A stretch of DNA of 64,000 nt, from contig CAISYC010000060.1 of NCBI GenBank assembly GCA_903889565.1, positions 52,357 through 116,356 of the forward strand, read 5' to 3'. The notes beneath the pieces were generated by a model. That model did no database searches. It had not been told where the DNA came from and worked only from the letters and a program-made list of their open reading frames with translations. Below, piece after piece: positions 34,514 through 43,104 of this stretch (positions within the stretch are counted from its first letter, which is position 1; the number at the start of each line of letters is the position of its first letter). The stretch comes from an uncultured beta proteobacterium (GTDB lineage Bacteria; Pseudomonadota; Gammaproteobacteria; Burkholderiales; SG8-41). A program made the position numbers and the translations under genes.

Positions 34514-35020
34514 ATGCGCACACTACTGATCGGATTAAGCCTGCTTGCCGCCACCCTGCCCGCCCTCGCGCGGGCCGCGGATGCGGCCGCCGTGCAGACT
34601 TATATGAGCAATCCGCAGATCATGGGGCTGATCGACAAAGCCAGGGCCGACCGCAAGGGCGATGCACCGATGGTGGCCGAGCCGATTCTGCTGCTCGCGC
34701 CCTATCGTGCCCAGCTCGAATACCGCCCGGGCAATGCGCCGGCGGCGCTGCACGAGAAAGACGCCGAACTGATGGTGGTGCTGCAGGGCGCTGGCACTAT
34801 TGTCACCGGCGGCAAACTGGTCGATGAAAAGCGCAGCAATGCGAACAACCTCAGCGGCGCATCGATCAGCGGCGGCGCCGCGCAGACAGTCGCCGTCGGC
34901 GACATGCTGATCGTGCCCGCCAACACGCCGCACCAGGTGATCCCGACCGGCGGCGCGCCCATCGTGCTAATGACGCTGCATGTGCCGCAACCCGCCGCGG
35001 GCTGGCCGCCGGCAAACTAG
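34514..35020 (+). CDS. exported cupin-domain protein
   Basis: A 168-residue protein with a signal peptide (MRTLLIGLSLLAATLPAL) and a single cupin barrel. The first cupin motif region is LEYRPGNAPAALHEKDAELM and the second is VGDMLIVPANTPHQVIPTGG with a His for metal binding. The ATG follows CGGAGGAAACC. The leader and signal-peptide DNA (34467-34568) is homologous to that of the SIMPL gene at 37155, although the mature proteins are unrelated. A periplasmic isomerase, dioxygenase or binding role is possible. Confidence 0.85.
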   Translation: MRTLLIGLSLLAATLPALARAADAAAVQTYMSNPQIMGLIDKARADRKGDAPMVAEPILLLAPYRAQLEYRPGNAPAALHEKDAELMVVLQGAGTIVTGGKLVDEKRSNANNLSGASISGGAAQTVAVGDMLIVPANTPHQVIPTGGAPIVLMTLHVPQPAAGWPPAN

Positions 35021-35041
35021 CGGCGCGAAAGTTCGGTCGCG

Positions 35042-35077
35042 AAAATCCCGCGCCGGCGGCAGGCGCGGGATTTTTTT
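35042..35077 (+). terminator. intrinsic terminator of the cupin gene
   Basis: The stem AAAATCCCGCGCC (35042-35054) with its complement GGCGCGGGATTTT (35062-35074) encloses GGCGGCA and runs into a total of seven Ts ending at 35077. It starts 22 bases after the cupin stop and is a strong Rho-independent terminator. Confidence 0.92.
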
Positions 35078-35173
35078 GCCCTCCGCTCGCGACACGTTCG
35101 CCGCAGCGCAGCGCCCGGATTGGGCGTTTCGGCCGTTTTGTGAGAGAGTGTGTCGCAGACGGGAAAGATCACC

Positions 35174-35614
35174 ATGCATTTGCAGGGCATCAAGCGCAAG
35201 ATTGTCTATGTCGCCATTTACGAGGCGATCGCCTGCGCCTGCGCGACCACCGGCTTTGTCGGCGCCTCGGATGCCGCGGTCGCCACCGCCGGCGCGCTGT
35301 CGGTGTTCGCCGCGATTTTCGCGGTGGCGTGGAACTTTACCTATAACTGGCTGTTCGAGCGCTGGGAGGCCGGTCGCGCGGTGCGCGGACGCGGCGGCCT
35401 GCGGCGCCTCGCCCACGCCATCGGCTTCGAACTGGGCTTCATGGTAGTGCTGATGCCGGCGGCGGCATGGTGGCTTGATATTTCCTTTATGCGCTCGTTC
35501 GTCGTCAATCTCGGCCTCAATATTTTTTTCTTTTTCTACACCATGGGTTTCACCTGGGCGTTCGACCGCGTATTCGGTCTGCCGGATTCGGCGCAGGAAC
35601 GTGCCGCTGCGTAA
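35174..35614 (+). CDS. PACE-family multidrug (chlorhexidine-type) efflux protein
   Basis: A 146-residue inner-membrane protein with four hydrophobic helices arranged as two bacterial transmembrane pair domains: KRKIVYVAIYEAIACACATT with a membrane-embedded Glu, VAWNFTYNWLFERWEAGRAV, RLAHAIGFELGFMVVLMPAA with another membrane Glu, and FTWAFDRVFGLPDS. These match AceI-type PACE transporters, which expel biocides such as chlorhexidine in exchange for protons. The ATG at 35174 with GGGAAAGATCACC upstream is preferred over a GTG at 35150. Confidence 0.9.
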   Translation: MHLQGIKRKIVYVAIYEAIACACATTGFVGASDAAVATAGALSVFAAIFAVAWNFTYNWLFERWEAGRAVRGRGGLRRLAHAIGFELGFMVVLMPAAAWWLDISFMRSFVVNLGLNIFFFFYTMGFTWAFDRVFGLPDSAQERAAA

Positions 35615-35779
35615 TCGCCGGCAGACGCAGGCATTGAAAATAAAGCGCCTCTGTAAGACTGCCGAAAGCTCCTCCGCGTACGCTGCTTTCAACCTGACCG
35701 GTATGAAGCCTGCAATGCAATTGCGCGGACGGCAACGCCATCCGCCCCGGCCTTTGCAATCCTGCCGCACAATCGCGCC

Positions 35780-37087
35780 ATGAAACTCAAAATCCCCGCG
35801 TCCGCAACCCCCTACCTGGCGCGCCTCGACGTGCTGCCGCGATTCGTCGCCTGGCTGCTGATCGCGATCGCGTTTGCGGCCACCCTGCTGTATTTTTTTT
35901 ACAGGGGACCGCCGCACCATATGGTCATCGCGACGGGCCCCGAGGGCAGTTATTTCAACCGCACGGCATTGCGTTATGCCGCGCAACTGAAAAAACAGGG
36001 CGTCAGCGCCACCATCGTCGCCACCGAGGGCGCACTGGACAATCTGCACCGCATCAACGGCGCGAAAGAGCGCGTCGATGTCGCCTTCATGGATGGCGGC
36101 ATGACCGATGAGGCGGCGTCGCCCGATCTGTACTCGCTCGGCAGCGTGGCTTACGAGCCGCTGTGGATTTTCTATCGAAAGCCGCTGGGCAAGCGGACCA
36201 CACTGGCGTCGCTGAAAGGGCTGCGGCTGGTGATCGGCCCGCAGGGCAGCGGCGCCAATTTCTTGAGCCGAAAACTGCTGCGCGCCGCCGGCTTCGACGT
36301 GCACAACTCGACGATACTGGAAGCCGACGTCGATAGCGCGCGCAAGCTGCTCGACACAGGGCAAGCCGACGCCGGGTTTTTCATGGACCCGCTGGAAACG
36401 CCCTACATCCGCGCGCTGTTCATGCAGGACAACATCGCCGTCATGAACATGGCGGAGGCCGAAGCGCTGCGCCGCGTAATGCCGTTCCTGCATGTCATCG
36501 AGGTGCCGCGCTCGACGGTCGATCTCGCCGGCGGCCGCCCGCCCGAAGACCTCAAAGTGGTTGCAACTACAGTCGTGGTGGTGGCGCGCAGGGAAACGCA
36601 TTCGGCACTGATCTACCTGCTGATGAGCATCATCGATGCGGTGCACGAGCCGCCGACACTGCTGCAGCGCGAAAACGAATTCCCGGCCGACAAGGATGTC
36701 GATCTGCCGCTGAGCCCGCAGGCCGAGATTTATTACAAGGACGGCAAGCCCTTCCTGCAACGCTACCTGCCCTTCTGGCTAGCGAGTCTGGTCGAAAGCC
36801 TGTTGAAGGTGATGGTGCCACTGTTCGCCGTGCTGATTCCGCTGTCGAACTATGTGCCGCGCGCGATCCGCTGGCGCATCCAGCAGAAAACCACGCGCTG
36901 CTATCTGCGCCTGATGGCGCTCGAGAAGCGGGCCAATACCGAGCCGCACGAAAATCTGCAAAGCGAATTCGCCGCACTGGCCGCGACGGTGGACCGCCAC
37001 CTGCACGACAAATCGATCCCGGCGAGCGACGTCTATATCCTCAAGGAGCATATCGAACTCGTGCGCAGAAAACTGGCGAGCGCCTAG
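35780..37087 (+). CDS. TAXI-family TRAP-type solute-binding protein, membrane-anchored
   Basis: A 435-residue protein. An N-terminal membrane segment (FVAWLLIAIAFAATLLYFFY) leads into a TAXI receptor domain: MVIATGPEGSYFNRTALRYA, FMDGGMTDE, LRLVIGPQGSGANFLSRKLL and DAGFFMDPLE. A second membrane helix (VMVPLFAVLIPLSNYVP) and a helical cytoplasmic tail with ILKEHIELVRRKL follow near residues 350-435. Anchoring at both ends is unusual for a free periplasmic receptor and suggests a sensing or fixed role. No TRAP permease is adjacent. Confidence 0.85.
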   Translation: MKLKIPASATPYLARLDVLPRFVAWLLIAIAFAATLLYFFYRGPPHHMVIATGPEGSYFNRTALRYAAQLKKQGVSATIVATEGALDNLHRINGAKERVDVAFMDGGMTDEAASPDLYSLGSVAYEPLWIFYRKPLGKRTTLASLKGLRLVIGPQGSGANFLSRKLLRAAGFDVHNSTILEADVDSARKLLDTGQADAGFFMDPLETPYIRALFMQDNIAVMNMAEAEALRRVMPFLHVIEVPRSTVDLAGGRPPEDLKVVATTVVVVARRETHSALIYLLMSIIDAVHEPPTLLQRENEFPADKDVDLPLSPQAEIYYKDGKPFLQRYLPFWLASLVESLLKVMVPLFAVLIPLSNYVPRAIRWRIQQKTTRCYLRLMALEKRANTEPHENLQSEFAALAATVDRHLHDKSIPASDVYILKEHIELVRRKLASA

Positions 37088-37154
37088 CCGGCGGCGGCAT
37101 TGCCGGATGGCCGCGCAATGCGCACAATGGGCGTCCGCGCAACCGGAGGACACC

Positions 37155-37838
37155 ATGCATACCAGACTGATCGCGTTAACCCTGCTCGCCGCCGTGCTGC
37201 CCGCCGTCGCCGCCGAGCCGCCGCGCTATAACAGCGTCGAACTGCAGGCCGAGGCACAGCGCGAGGTGCAGAACGACCTGCTCAACGCGAGCCTGTTCGT
37301 CGAACTCAACGATACCAATCCGTCGGCGCTCGCCGCTGCAATCAACAAAACCGTCAACGACGCGCTGCGTATCGCCAAGGATGCCAAAAGCGTGCGCGTG
37401 CGCTCGGGCAACAATCAGACCATGCCGGTCTACGCGCGCGCCAGCGTGCTGCAGGGCTGGCGCGGCCGCGCCGAGATCCGCATCGAGAGCAGGGATTTCG
37501 AGGCGGCCTCGGCGCTGATCGGCAAACTGCAGGCGACCATGCAGCTAGGCAACATCAATTTCTCGGTGTCGCCCGAAGCGCGCCGCGCAGTCGAAAACGA
37601 ACTGATCACCGAGGCGATCGCTGCATTCAAGGCGCGCGCCGACATCGTGAAGACCGCGCTTGGCGGACGCGGCTACAAGCTGCAGCGGCTGAACGTGACC
37701 AACGGCTACAACGCGCCGCCGCCGCGATTCGCGGTCGCCCGCATGGCGAGCGCGTCGGCGGAAACGGCGCCCAGCCTCGAAGCGGGTGTCAGCATGGTGA
37801 CGGTCGGCGCCAGCGGCGCGATCGAGGTGCTCGAATAG
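37155..37838 (+). CDS. SIMPL-domain (DUF541) periplasmic protein
   Basis: A 227-residue exported protein with signal MHTRLIALTLLAAVLPAVAA and a SIMPL fold: VELQAEAQREVQNDLLNASL, VRVRSGNNQTMPVYARASVL, IRIESRDFEAASALIGKLQA and EAIAAFKARADIVKTALGGR. E. coli YggE is a relative linked to oxidative stress. The ATG follows CCGGAGGACACC. The segment 37109-37209 (leader and signal peptide) is shared with the cupin gene at 34514. Confidence 0.88.
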   Translation: MHTRLIALTLLAAVLPAVAAEPPRYNSVELQAEAQREVQNDLLNASLFVELNDTNPSALAAAINKTVNDALRIAKDAKSVRVRSGNNQTMPVYARASVLQGWRGRAEIRIESRDFEAASALIGKLQATMQLGNINFSVSPEARRAVENELITEAIAAFKARADIVKTALGGRGYKLQRLNVTNGYNAPPPRFAVARMASASAETAPSLEAGVSMVTVGASGAIEVLE

Positions 37839-37905
37839 CGCGGCAGAAACGCGCGGCGGCGGCGGGGTTATTTGGCATAATGTTCTGCCGAACGGAGAAC
37901 CCGCC

Positions 37906-38325
37906 ATGAGCATGACCCCGCAACAAATCGAACTCGTCCAATCGACCTTCCGCCAGGTCCAGCCGATCGCCGCCACTGCGGCGGATATTTTTTACGACCG
38001 GCTGTTCGAAATCGAGCCGTCGGCGCGCGCCCTCTTCAAGCGCGACATCAAGGGTCAGGGCCACGATTTCATGCAGGTGCTGGCGGTCGCGGTGGGCGGC
38101 TTGTCCACCATGTCGACGCTGGTGCCGATCGTGCAGCAGCTCGGGGTGCGGCATGCCGGTTACGGCGTGCGCGCCGCGCATTACGAATCGGCGCGCGCCG
38201 CCCTCATGTGGATGCTCGCGCTGACGCTGCAGGACGCCTACACCGAGGATGTGCGCGCGGCGTGGAACACAGCCTTCGCGATGCTCGCCGGCGTGATGAA
38301 GGAAGCGGCCTACGGCACGCCGTAA
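37906..38325 (+). CDS. bacterial single-domain globin
   Basis: A 139-residue globin of the Vitreoscilla haemoglobin/flavohaemoglobin-domain type: MTPQQIELVQSTFRQVQPIA, Tyr30 at the expected B10 position in FYDRLFEIEPSARALF, the proximal His83 in LGVRHAGYGVRAAHY, and a C-terminal AWNTAFAMLAGVMKEA. No reductase domain is attached, so reduction must come from another protein. It probably binds O2 or NO. The ATG follows ACGGAGAACCC. The flavin oxidase operon begins about 105 bases later on the same strand. Confidence 0.92.
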   Translation: MSMTPQQIELVQSTFRQVQPIAATAADIFYDRLFEIEPSARALFKRDIKGQGHDFMQVLAVAVGGLSTMSTLVPIVQQLGVRHAGYGVRAAHYESARAALMWMLALTLQDAYTEDVRAAWNTAFAMLAGVMKEAAYGTP

Positions 38326-38429
38326 ACCGGCAGCACCGCGTCGTCGCGGCTGGATTGCGTCATGTCCATTTCAAACTGTGGACTCCGCATGAAGGCGGTA
38401 TCATGCGCGTAACGCTTTGACGACGCCCG

Positions 38430-39977
38430 ATGGACACCGCCCCCTCAAACCCGCTTCCGCCCTGCCCGGTCGGCCCCGACTCGCTGATTGCGATCAAGCG
38501 CCAGCAGACCAACCCGGCGCGCTGGAACGGCGCCAACTGGGCTGCATTCGCCGTCGCACTGCGCGCCGCTGAAGTCGAACTGCTCGAATCGCTGGCCGCC
38601 TGCGGCGCCTTCGCCACCGATGCCGGCGGCACCGCCTACGGCATGCCGCATGGCGTGGTGATCGCCAGAGACGCGCGGCAGATTTCGAACTTGTTAAAAA
38701 CCGCGCAGGAACACGGCGTGCCGGTGACGGTGCGCGGCGGCGGCCTCACCACCGAGGGCGAATCGGTCGCCTTCGGCGGCGTGCTGCTCGACATGACCGG
38801 CATGAGCCGCGTGAAATCGATCGACGCCGCAGCGCTCACCGTGCGCACCGAATGCGGCATCTTCTGGCACAGCCTTGCCGAAGAACTGCGCCGCGAAGGG
38901 CTCGATTATCTGTCCGCACCGCTCAATCTGACCTCGACGGTCGGCGGCTCGCTGAACGTCGGCGGCATCGACGTCAATTCGCCGCGCCTCGGTTGCAGCG
39001 CCGATCAGGCGGTGGCGCTGCAGGTAGTCACGCCCACCGGCGACATCGTCGAATGTTCGGAAACCGAACGCGCCGATCTTTTCCAGCGCGTGATTCTGGG
39101 CTACGGCCAGTTCGGCGTGATCACCGAGGCCACCCTCAAGGTGCGCCGCTACACGCCGCTGCGCATGCACTATTTTTATTATTCGTCGCTGCGCACCGCG
39201 GTCGAAGACCTGCAGATCCTCGACCGCAACGACGCCTCGGATTACTCCGGCATCCTCACCATCATGGACAGCGCGGTGAATCTGCTGGTGGCCTTCGATT
39301 CGGACGAGCGCGAAGCGGCGTTCAACGCAAAATGGCGCGCCAGACTGCGCGGCCACGGCGAATTCGGTTTCGCGCTGCGCGCGATTCCGCGTTATGCGCT
39401 GCGGCCGTGGAAATGGCCCGAAGCGCTGTATCTGTGGCAAAGAAAACGCCAGCTGTTCCCCGAATTCCGCCGGCCGGAATACCTGCGCGACGGCCTGATG
39501 CACGACCGCACCGTGGTGTTCTCGCGCGCGGTGTGGAAATTCTGGGGCAGCCGCCAGATGGTGATTCCGGATCTCGCCACCTCGGCGGAAAAATTCATCA
39601 AGGCGGTCGAGCGCGGCAATGCGGTGTGCCGCAAGTACTTCCCCTACTACACGCTCTACTGCGTCGGCATCAAGCTGCGCGGCGACCACAAACCGCATTA
39701 CGAAATGTCGTGCATCCCGCCCGACGCCACCGGCTGGGCCTATGGCTGCGAGTTCGAACCGGTGATGGACCGCGTCTACAGCCGCGACCATCTGCAGTCG
39801 TTCAAGAACGAAATCTACGACATCGGCGTCAACCTCGGCGCCAGCTACTACCGTTTCGGCGGCATGATGAAAGGCTACATCCGCCGCGCCCTCGGTGACG
39901 AGGTGGTGGACCGTCATCTGGCGATGAAGCGCAAAGCCGACCCCGCGATGATATTGAACCGCGACGTGATCTTCTGA
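38430..39977 (+). CDS. FAD-linked oxidase (GlcD/berberine-bridge type domain)
   Basis: A 515-residue flavoprotein. A PCMH-type FAD-binding domain spans about residues 70-240 (GVVIARDARQISNLLKTAQE, VPVTVRGGGLTTEGESVAFG, NLTSTVGGSLNVGGIDVNSP, GYGQFGVITEATLKVRRY), followed by an unusual C-terminal domain ending RKADPAMILNRDVIF. It lacks membrane segments and a signal. Its TGA overlaps the next ATG (TGATG), and the Fe-S and FAD reductase-like genes form an operon with it. Together they look like a three-part oxidoreductase, perhaps acting on a lactate-, glycolate- or prenyl-type substrate. Confidence 0.85.
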   Translation: MDTAPSNPLPPCPVGPDSLIAIKRQQTNPARWNGANWAAFAVALRAAEVELLESLAACGAFATDAGGTAYGMPHGVVIARDARQISNLLKTAQEHGVPVTVRGGGLTTEGESVAFGGVLLDMTGMSRVKSIDAAALTVRTECGIFWHSLAEELRREGLDYLSAPLNLTSTVGGSLNVGGIDVNSPRLGCSADQAVALQVVTPTGDIVECSETERADLFQRVILGYGQFGVITEATLKVRRYTPLRMHYFYYSSLRTAVEDLQILDRNDASDYSGILTIMDSAVNLLVAFDSDEREAAFNAKWRARLRGHGEFGFALRAIPRYALRPWKWPEALYLWQRKRQLFPEFRRPEYLRDGLMHDRTVVFSRAVWKFWGSRQMVIPDLATSAEKFIKAVERGNAVCRKYFPYYTLYCVGIKLRGDHKPHYEMSCIPPDATGWAYGCEFEPVMDRVYSRDHLQSFKNEIYDIGVNLGASYYRFGGMMKGYIRRALGDEVVDRHLAMKRKADPAMILNRDVIF

Positions 39978-40978
39978 TGATGCCCGCCGCGCAACGCGCC
40001 GACTTCGCCGCCTGCTCCGGCTGCAGCCTGTGCCTCTTGGTGTGCCCGGCATGGCGCCGCACACGCGATCTGCGCGACACGCCGCACGGCCGCGCCAAGG
40101 CGCTGCAGCACGGCGTGGCGGTCGTTGAATTGAAGGAGTCAATCGAAAGCTGCACGCTGTGCGGCGCCTGCGAACCGGTCTGCCCCGAAAACATCGATCT
40201 CGTCGGCATGCTGCTCGAACTGCGCCGGCAACTGCCGCCGATGATACTGACGCGCAACATCACCACCAATATGCAGGCGGAAAGGCCGCGCGAGAACGTG
40301 ACGCTGTCGGCATCGACGCCGGCGCTGGTGGCAGGCGGCATGTATTTCGGGCGCCCGGCGTTGCTGGCGCGCATCAAAACGCTGCTGGGCAGCGCGCGCG
40401 GCATTACGGTGGCGAATGACAACGGCGCCGACATCGCGCTGGCGCTGGAAATCGGCGCAACCGTGCCGCCGCAACGCATCGAACGTTTTCTGGCGCCACT
40501 GCGCGCGCACAAAACCATCGTGCTCACCGACGGTCTGCTGCTGCGCCAGGTGCGCGCATGGCTGCCGGAGGCGCGGGTCGCCGGGCTCGGCGAAGCGCTG
40601 GGCGCGCTCGCGCCGCTGCGCCGGCAACTGCGCGCCGGCGACCTCTATGTCATCGACCCGCGCGCCTATCACGCCGATCACGAACGCCTCGTCACGCATT
40701 ACGACGGGCTGCGCGCCGAGACCGGCTGCACCCTGAATCTCGATCTGCAGCGGATTGCGATTCCCGCCACCGCGCGCAGCCTGCGCCAGCGGCTGGGCGC
40801 CGATGCGATCGACGATGCGCCGCAGCTGCGCTGGCTGCTGCAGGGTCGCACGATTGCGCGTATCGTCGTTGAAAGCGAAAGCGACCGCTTCGCGATCGGC
40901 CAGCTTTGCACGCTGCCCGTGGTGCATCTGGCGGAATTGGCGGATGATCCGTCGTCGCCTGAAGGAAAACAGTCCTGA
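39977..40978 (+). CDS. GlcF-like iron-sulfur protein
   Basis: A 333-residue protein with two [4Fe-4S] motifs in the first 75 residues: CSGCSLCLLVCP and CTLCGACEPVCP. The remainder (IETLL-type helices, VIDPRAYHADHERLVTHYDG) resembles the C-terminal half of heterodisulfide-reductase/GlcF subunits, but the CCG repeats are not seen, so that half is degenerate. Start and stop both overlap the neighbours (ATGATG at 39977 and TGATG at 40975-40979), implying translational coupling. It would pass electrons between the FAD oxidase and the FAD reductase-like protein. Confidence 0.85.
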   Translation: MMPAAQRADFAACSGCSLCLLVCPAWRRTRDLRDTPHGRAKALQHGVAVVELKESIESCTLCGACEPVCPENIDLVGMLLELRRQLPPMILTRNITTNMQAERPRENVTLSASTPALVAGGMYFGRPALLARIKTLLGSARGITVANDNGADIALALEIGATVPPQRIERFLAPLRAHKTIVLTDGLLLRQVRAWLPEARVAGLGEALGALAPLRRQLRAGDLYVIDPRAYHADHERLVTHYDGLRAETGCTLNLDLQRIAIPATARSLRQRLGADAIDDAPQLRWLLQGRTIARIVVESESDRFAIGQLCTLPVVHLAELADDPSSPEGKQS

Positions 40979-42186
40979 TGCGTAACGTTGACGTCATCAT
41001 CGTCGGCGCCAGCCTGTCGGCGGCAGCCGCCGCCAAGCGGCTCACCGATGCCGGACTCGAAACCGTGGTGCTCGAAAGAAAATCGCTGCCGCGGCACAAG
41101 ATCTGCAGCGGCATCCTGTCGCCGCGCGGCCACCGTTTTCTGATCGAGAACTTCGGCCCGCTGCCGCGCGAAGCGCTGCACGAGCCGACCTCCTGCCGCG
41201 GCGTGACCTTTCACTTTCCGTCGATGGTATCGATGTCGATGGATTTTTTCGGCGGCACCACGCCGCATCTGCACCGCAAATACTCGGACCACTGGGCGAT
41301 CAAGCAAAGCCGCGCCGAGGTGCACGACGAAACCTCGTTCGCCGCGCTCGAAGACCGCGGCGACCATGTACTCGTGCACGCACGCAAGAACGGCGAGCCG
41401 GTCGAGTACCGCGCGCGCTACGTCATCGGCGCCGACGGGCCCAGCTCGCTGGTGACGCGCGCCGTTTATCCGGACTATCCGAAGCAGATTCCGTGGTTTT
41501 TCGTCGGCCAGAAGTTTCACGACATCATCGACTGCCCGCTTGATCAGCAATATTTCCATTTCTGGTTCCATCCGGACCTCGGCCACTACACCTGGAGCCA
41601 CGCGCGCGACGGCCGCCAGATCGTCGGCGTCGGCTTCAAGCGCGGCGACAATTTCGCCGCCAAACACGCCAACGTCGTCAACTACCTGTCCGAAAAACAC
41701 GGCGTCAAACTGAAGGAACACACCGACGACGAGGGCTGCGCCGAGAACTTCGGCCCCTCACTGATCAACCGCTACGTCTTCGGCAAGGGTAATGTGCTGA
41801 TCACCGGCCAGGCAGCGGGGTTTCTCAACATGATCGGCGAAGGCATGAGCTGCGCATTGCATTCCGGTGCAATCAGCGGCGAGGCCATCGTCGAAGCGCG
41901 TCTCAGGAACCGGCCGGTGCAGGAGCTCTACCGCCGGATGATCGCCTCGGAGGTCCGGCGCACCACGGATCAATGGAACCCTTTGAAAATCGCGTTCGAC
42001 CGTCCGCACGAAGCCGACTTCCCGGCGGCGCTGATGGCACTGTCGTGGCGCGAGCGCACCAAAGTATTGCGCGACATGTGGCGTTTCGTCGTGCTCTACA
42101 AGGAATTCAAATGGGGCCGGCAAATCCTGCGCGCGGCGCTGCAGCGCCCGCTGCTCGGCGGCTATTCGATGCAGCCATGGCGTTGA
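40978..42186 (+). CDS. geranylgeranyl-reductase-like FAD-dependent oxidoreductase
   Basis: A 402-residue flavoprotein with an N-terminal dinucleotide fold (VDVIIVGASLSAAAAAKRLT), the family block VLERKSLPRHKICSGILSP, YVIGADGPSSLVTRAVYP, and the third FAD motif LITGQAAGFLNMIGEGMSCA. The usual GxGxxG has Ser/Ala replacements (GASLSA), common in this group. The C-terminus (WGRQILRAALQRPLLGGY) is basic. It is the last of three overlapping genes. Reduction of an isoprenoid or ring C=C bond is the family activity and remains unproven here. Confidence 0.82.
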   Translation: MRNVDVIIVGASLSAAAAAKRLTDAGLETVVLERKSLPRHKICSGILSPRGHRFLIENFGPLPREALHEPTSCRGVTFHFPSMVSMSMDFFGGTTPHLHRKYSDHWAIKQSRAEVHDETSFAALEDRGDHVLVHARKNGEPVEYRARYVIGADGPSSLVTRAVYPDYPKQIPWFFVGQKFHDIIDCPLDQQYFHFWFHPDLGHYTWSHARDGRQIVGVGFKRGDNFAAKHANVVNYLSEKHGVKLKEHTDDEGCAENFGPSLINRYVFGKGNVLITGQAAGFLNMIGEGMSCALHSGAISGEAIVEARLRNRPVQELYRRMIASEVRRTTDQWNPLKIAFDRPHEADFPAALMALSWRERTKVLRDMWRFVVLYKEFKWGRQILRAALQRPLLGGYSMQPWR

Positions 42187-42304
42187 AAACCGGCGCACCG
42201 GTCAACGCCGGCGGCAGCCGCACGTTGTGCATGACATGACCCCGGTCATCGCCGCGGCTGGCATGATGGTTGCGACGGGGTGATGATCCAGCACCGGCGA
42301 AACC

Positions 42305-42976
42305 ATGGCCCTGACCCGCGAAGACCTCGAAAACGACAGCCTGCGGCAGCAGTACAGCGCGATCCGCGAGCATGTGCCGCTGGTGCCCGAAGCCGCCTTC
42401 AATGCCTCGCTCGAGGCCATCCTCGCCGGCTGGAACGGGCGCGACGATATCTGGGTATTCGGCTACGGCTCGCTGATCTGGAATCCGCTGATTCAATACG
42501 CCGAGCATCGCGCGGCGCGGCTGCACGGCTTTCACCGCCGCTTCTGCCTGCGTTCGCGCGGCGCGCGCGGCACCGTCGATCGTCCGGGTCTGGTGCTCGG
42601 CCTCGATTACGGCGGCTGCTGCAACGGCGTCGCCTTCCGCATCGAAGCCGCCAAGGCCGCGCATGAAATGAAAATGCTGTGGCGGCGCGAAATGGTGCTG
42701 GGCTCGTACAAACCGCGCTGGGTCGGCATTCGCGCCGGCGGCCGCGTCGAACGCGCGGTCACCTTCGTCGTCAATCACGCGCATCCGCATTACGCCGGCA
42801 GCCTGTCCGACGACGAAATCGTGCTCACGCTGGCTACCGCCTGCGGCAAGCTTGGCAGCTGCGCCGAATATCTGCTGCAAACGGTGGATTCGCTCGCCGG
42901 CCACGGCGTGCACGACGAGCATCTCGCGCGCCTGCGCCGGCGCGTGCTGGCGGCCTGCGCGCAGTTGCAGTCCTGA
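42305..42976 (+). CDS. ChaC-type gamma-glutamylcyclotransferase
   Basis: A 223-residue protein with the family N-terminus IWVFGYGSLIWNPLI (substrate-binding loop), RAARLHGFHRRFCLRSRGAR, GTVDRPGLVLGLDYGGCCNG, an Arg-Arg-Glu region containing the expected catalytic Glu, and ERAVTFVVNHAHPHYAGSLS. It should release 5-oxoproline from glutathione's gamma-glutamyl group. The ATG follows GGCGAAACC. It sits about 118 bases after the flavin operon. Confidence 0.92.
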   Translation: MALTREDLENDSLRQQYSAIREHVPLVPEAAFNASLEAILAGWNGRDDIWVFGYGSLIWNPLIQYAEHRAARLHGFHRRFCLRSRGARGTVDRPGLVLGLDYGGCCNGVAFRIEAAKAAHEMKMLWRREMVLGSYKPRWVGIRAGGRVERAVTFVVNHAHPHYAGSLSDDEIVLTLATACGKLGSCAEYLLQTVDSLAGHGVHDEHLARLRRRVLAACAQLQS

Positions 42977-43104
42977 GCGCGACGCGCCGCGGTTACTGCA
43001 GATCAAGTTTTGCCAAAGCGTTCCCGCACGGTGTAATCTTCAGCGGCGTTTGCCGTTGCCATGGCCGCCGCGACGCCCCCACAATCCTTGCAAAGAGTTT
43101 CCCG

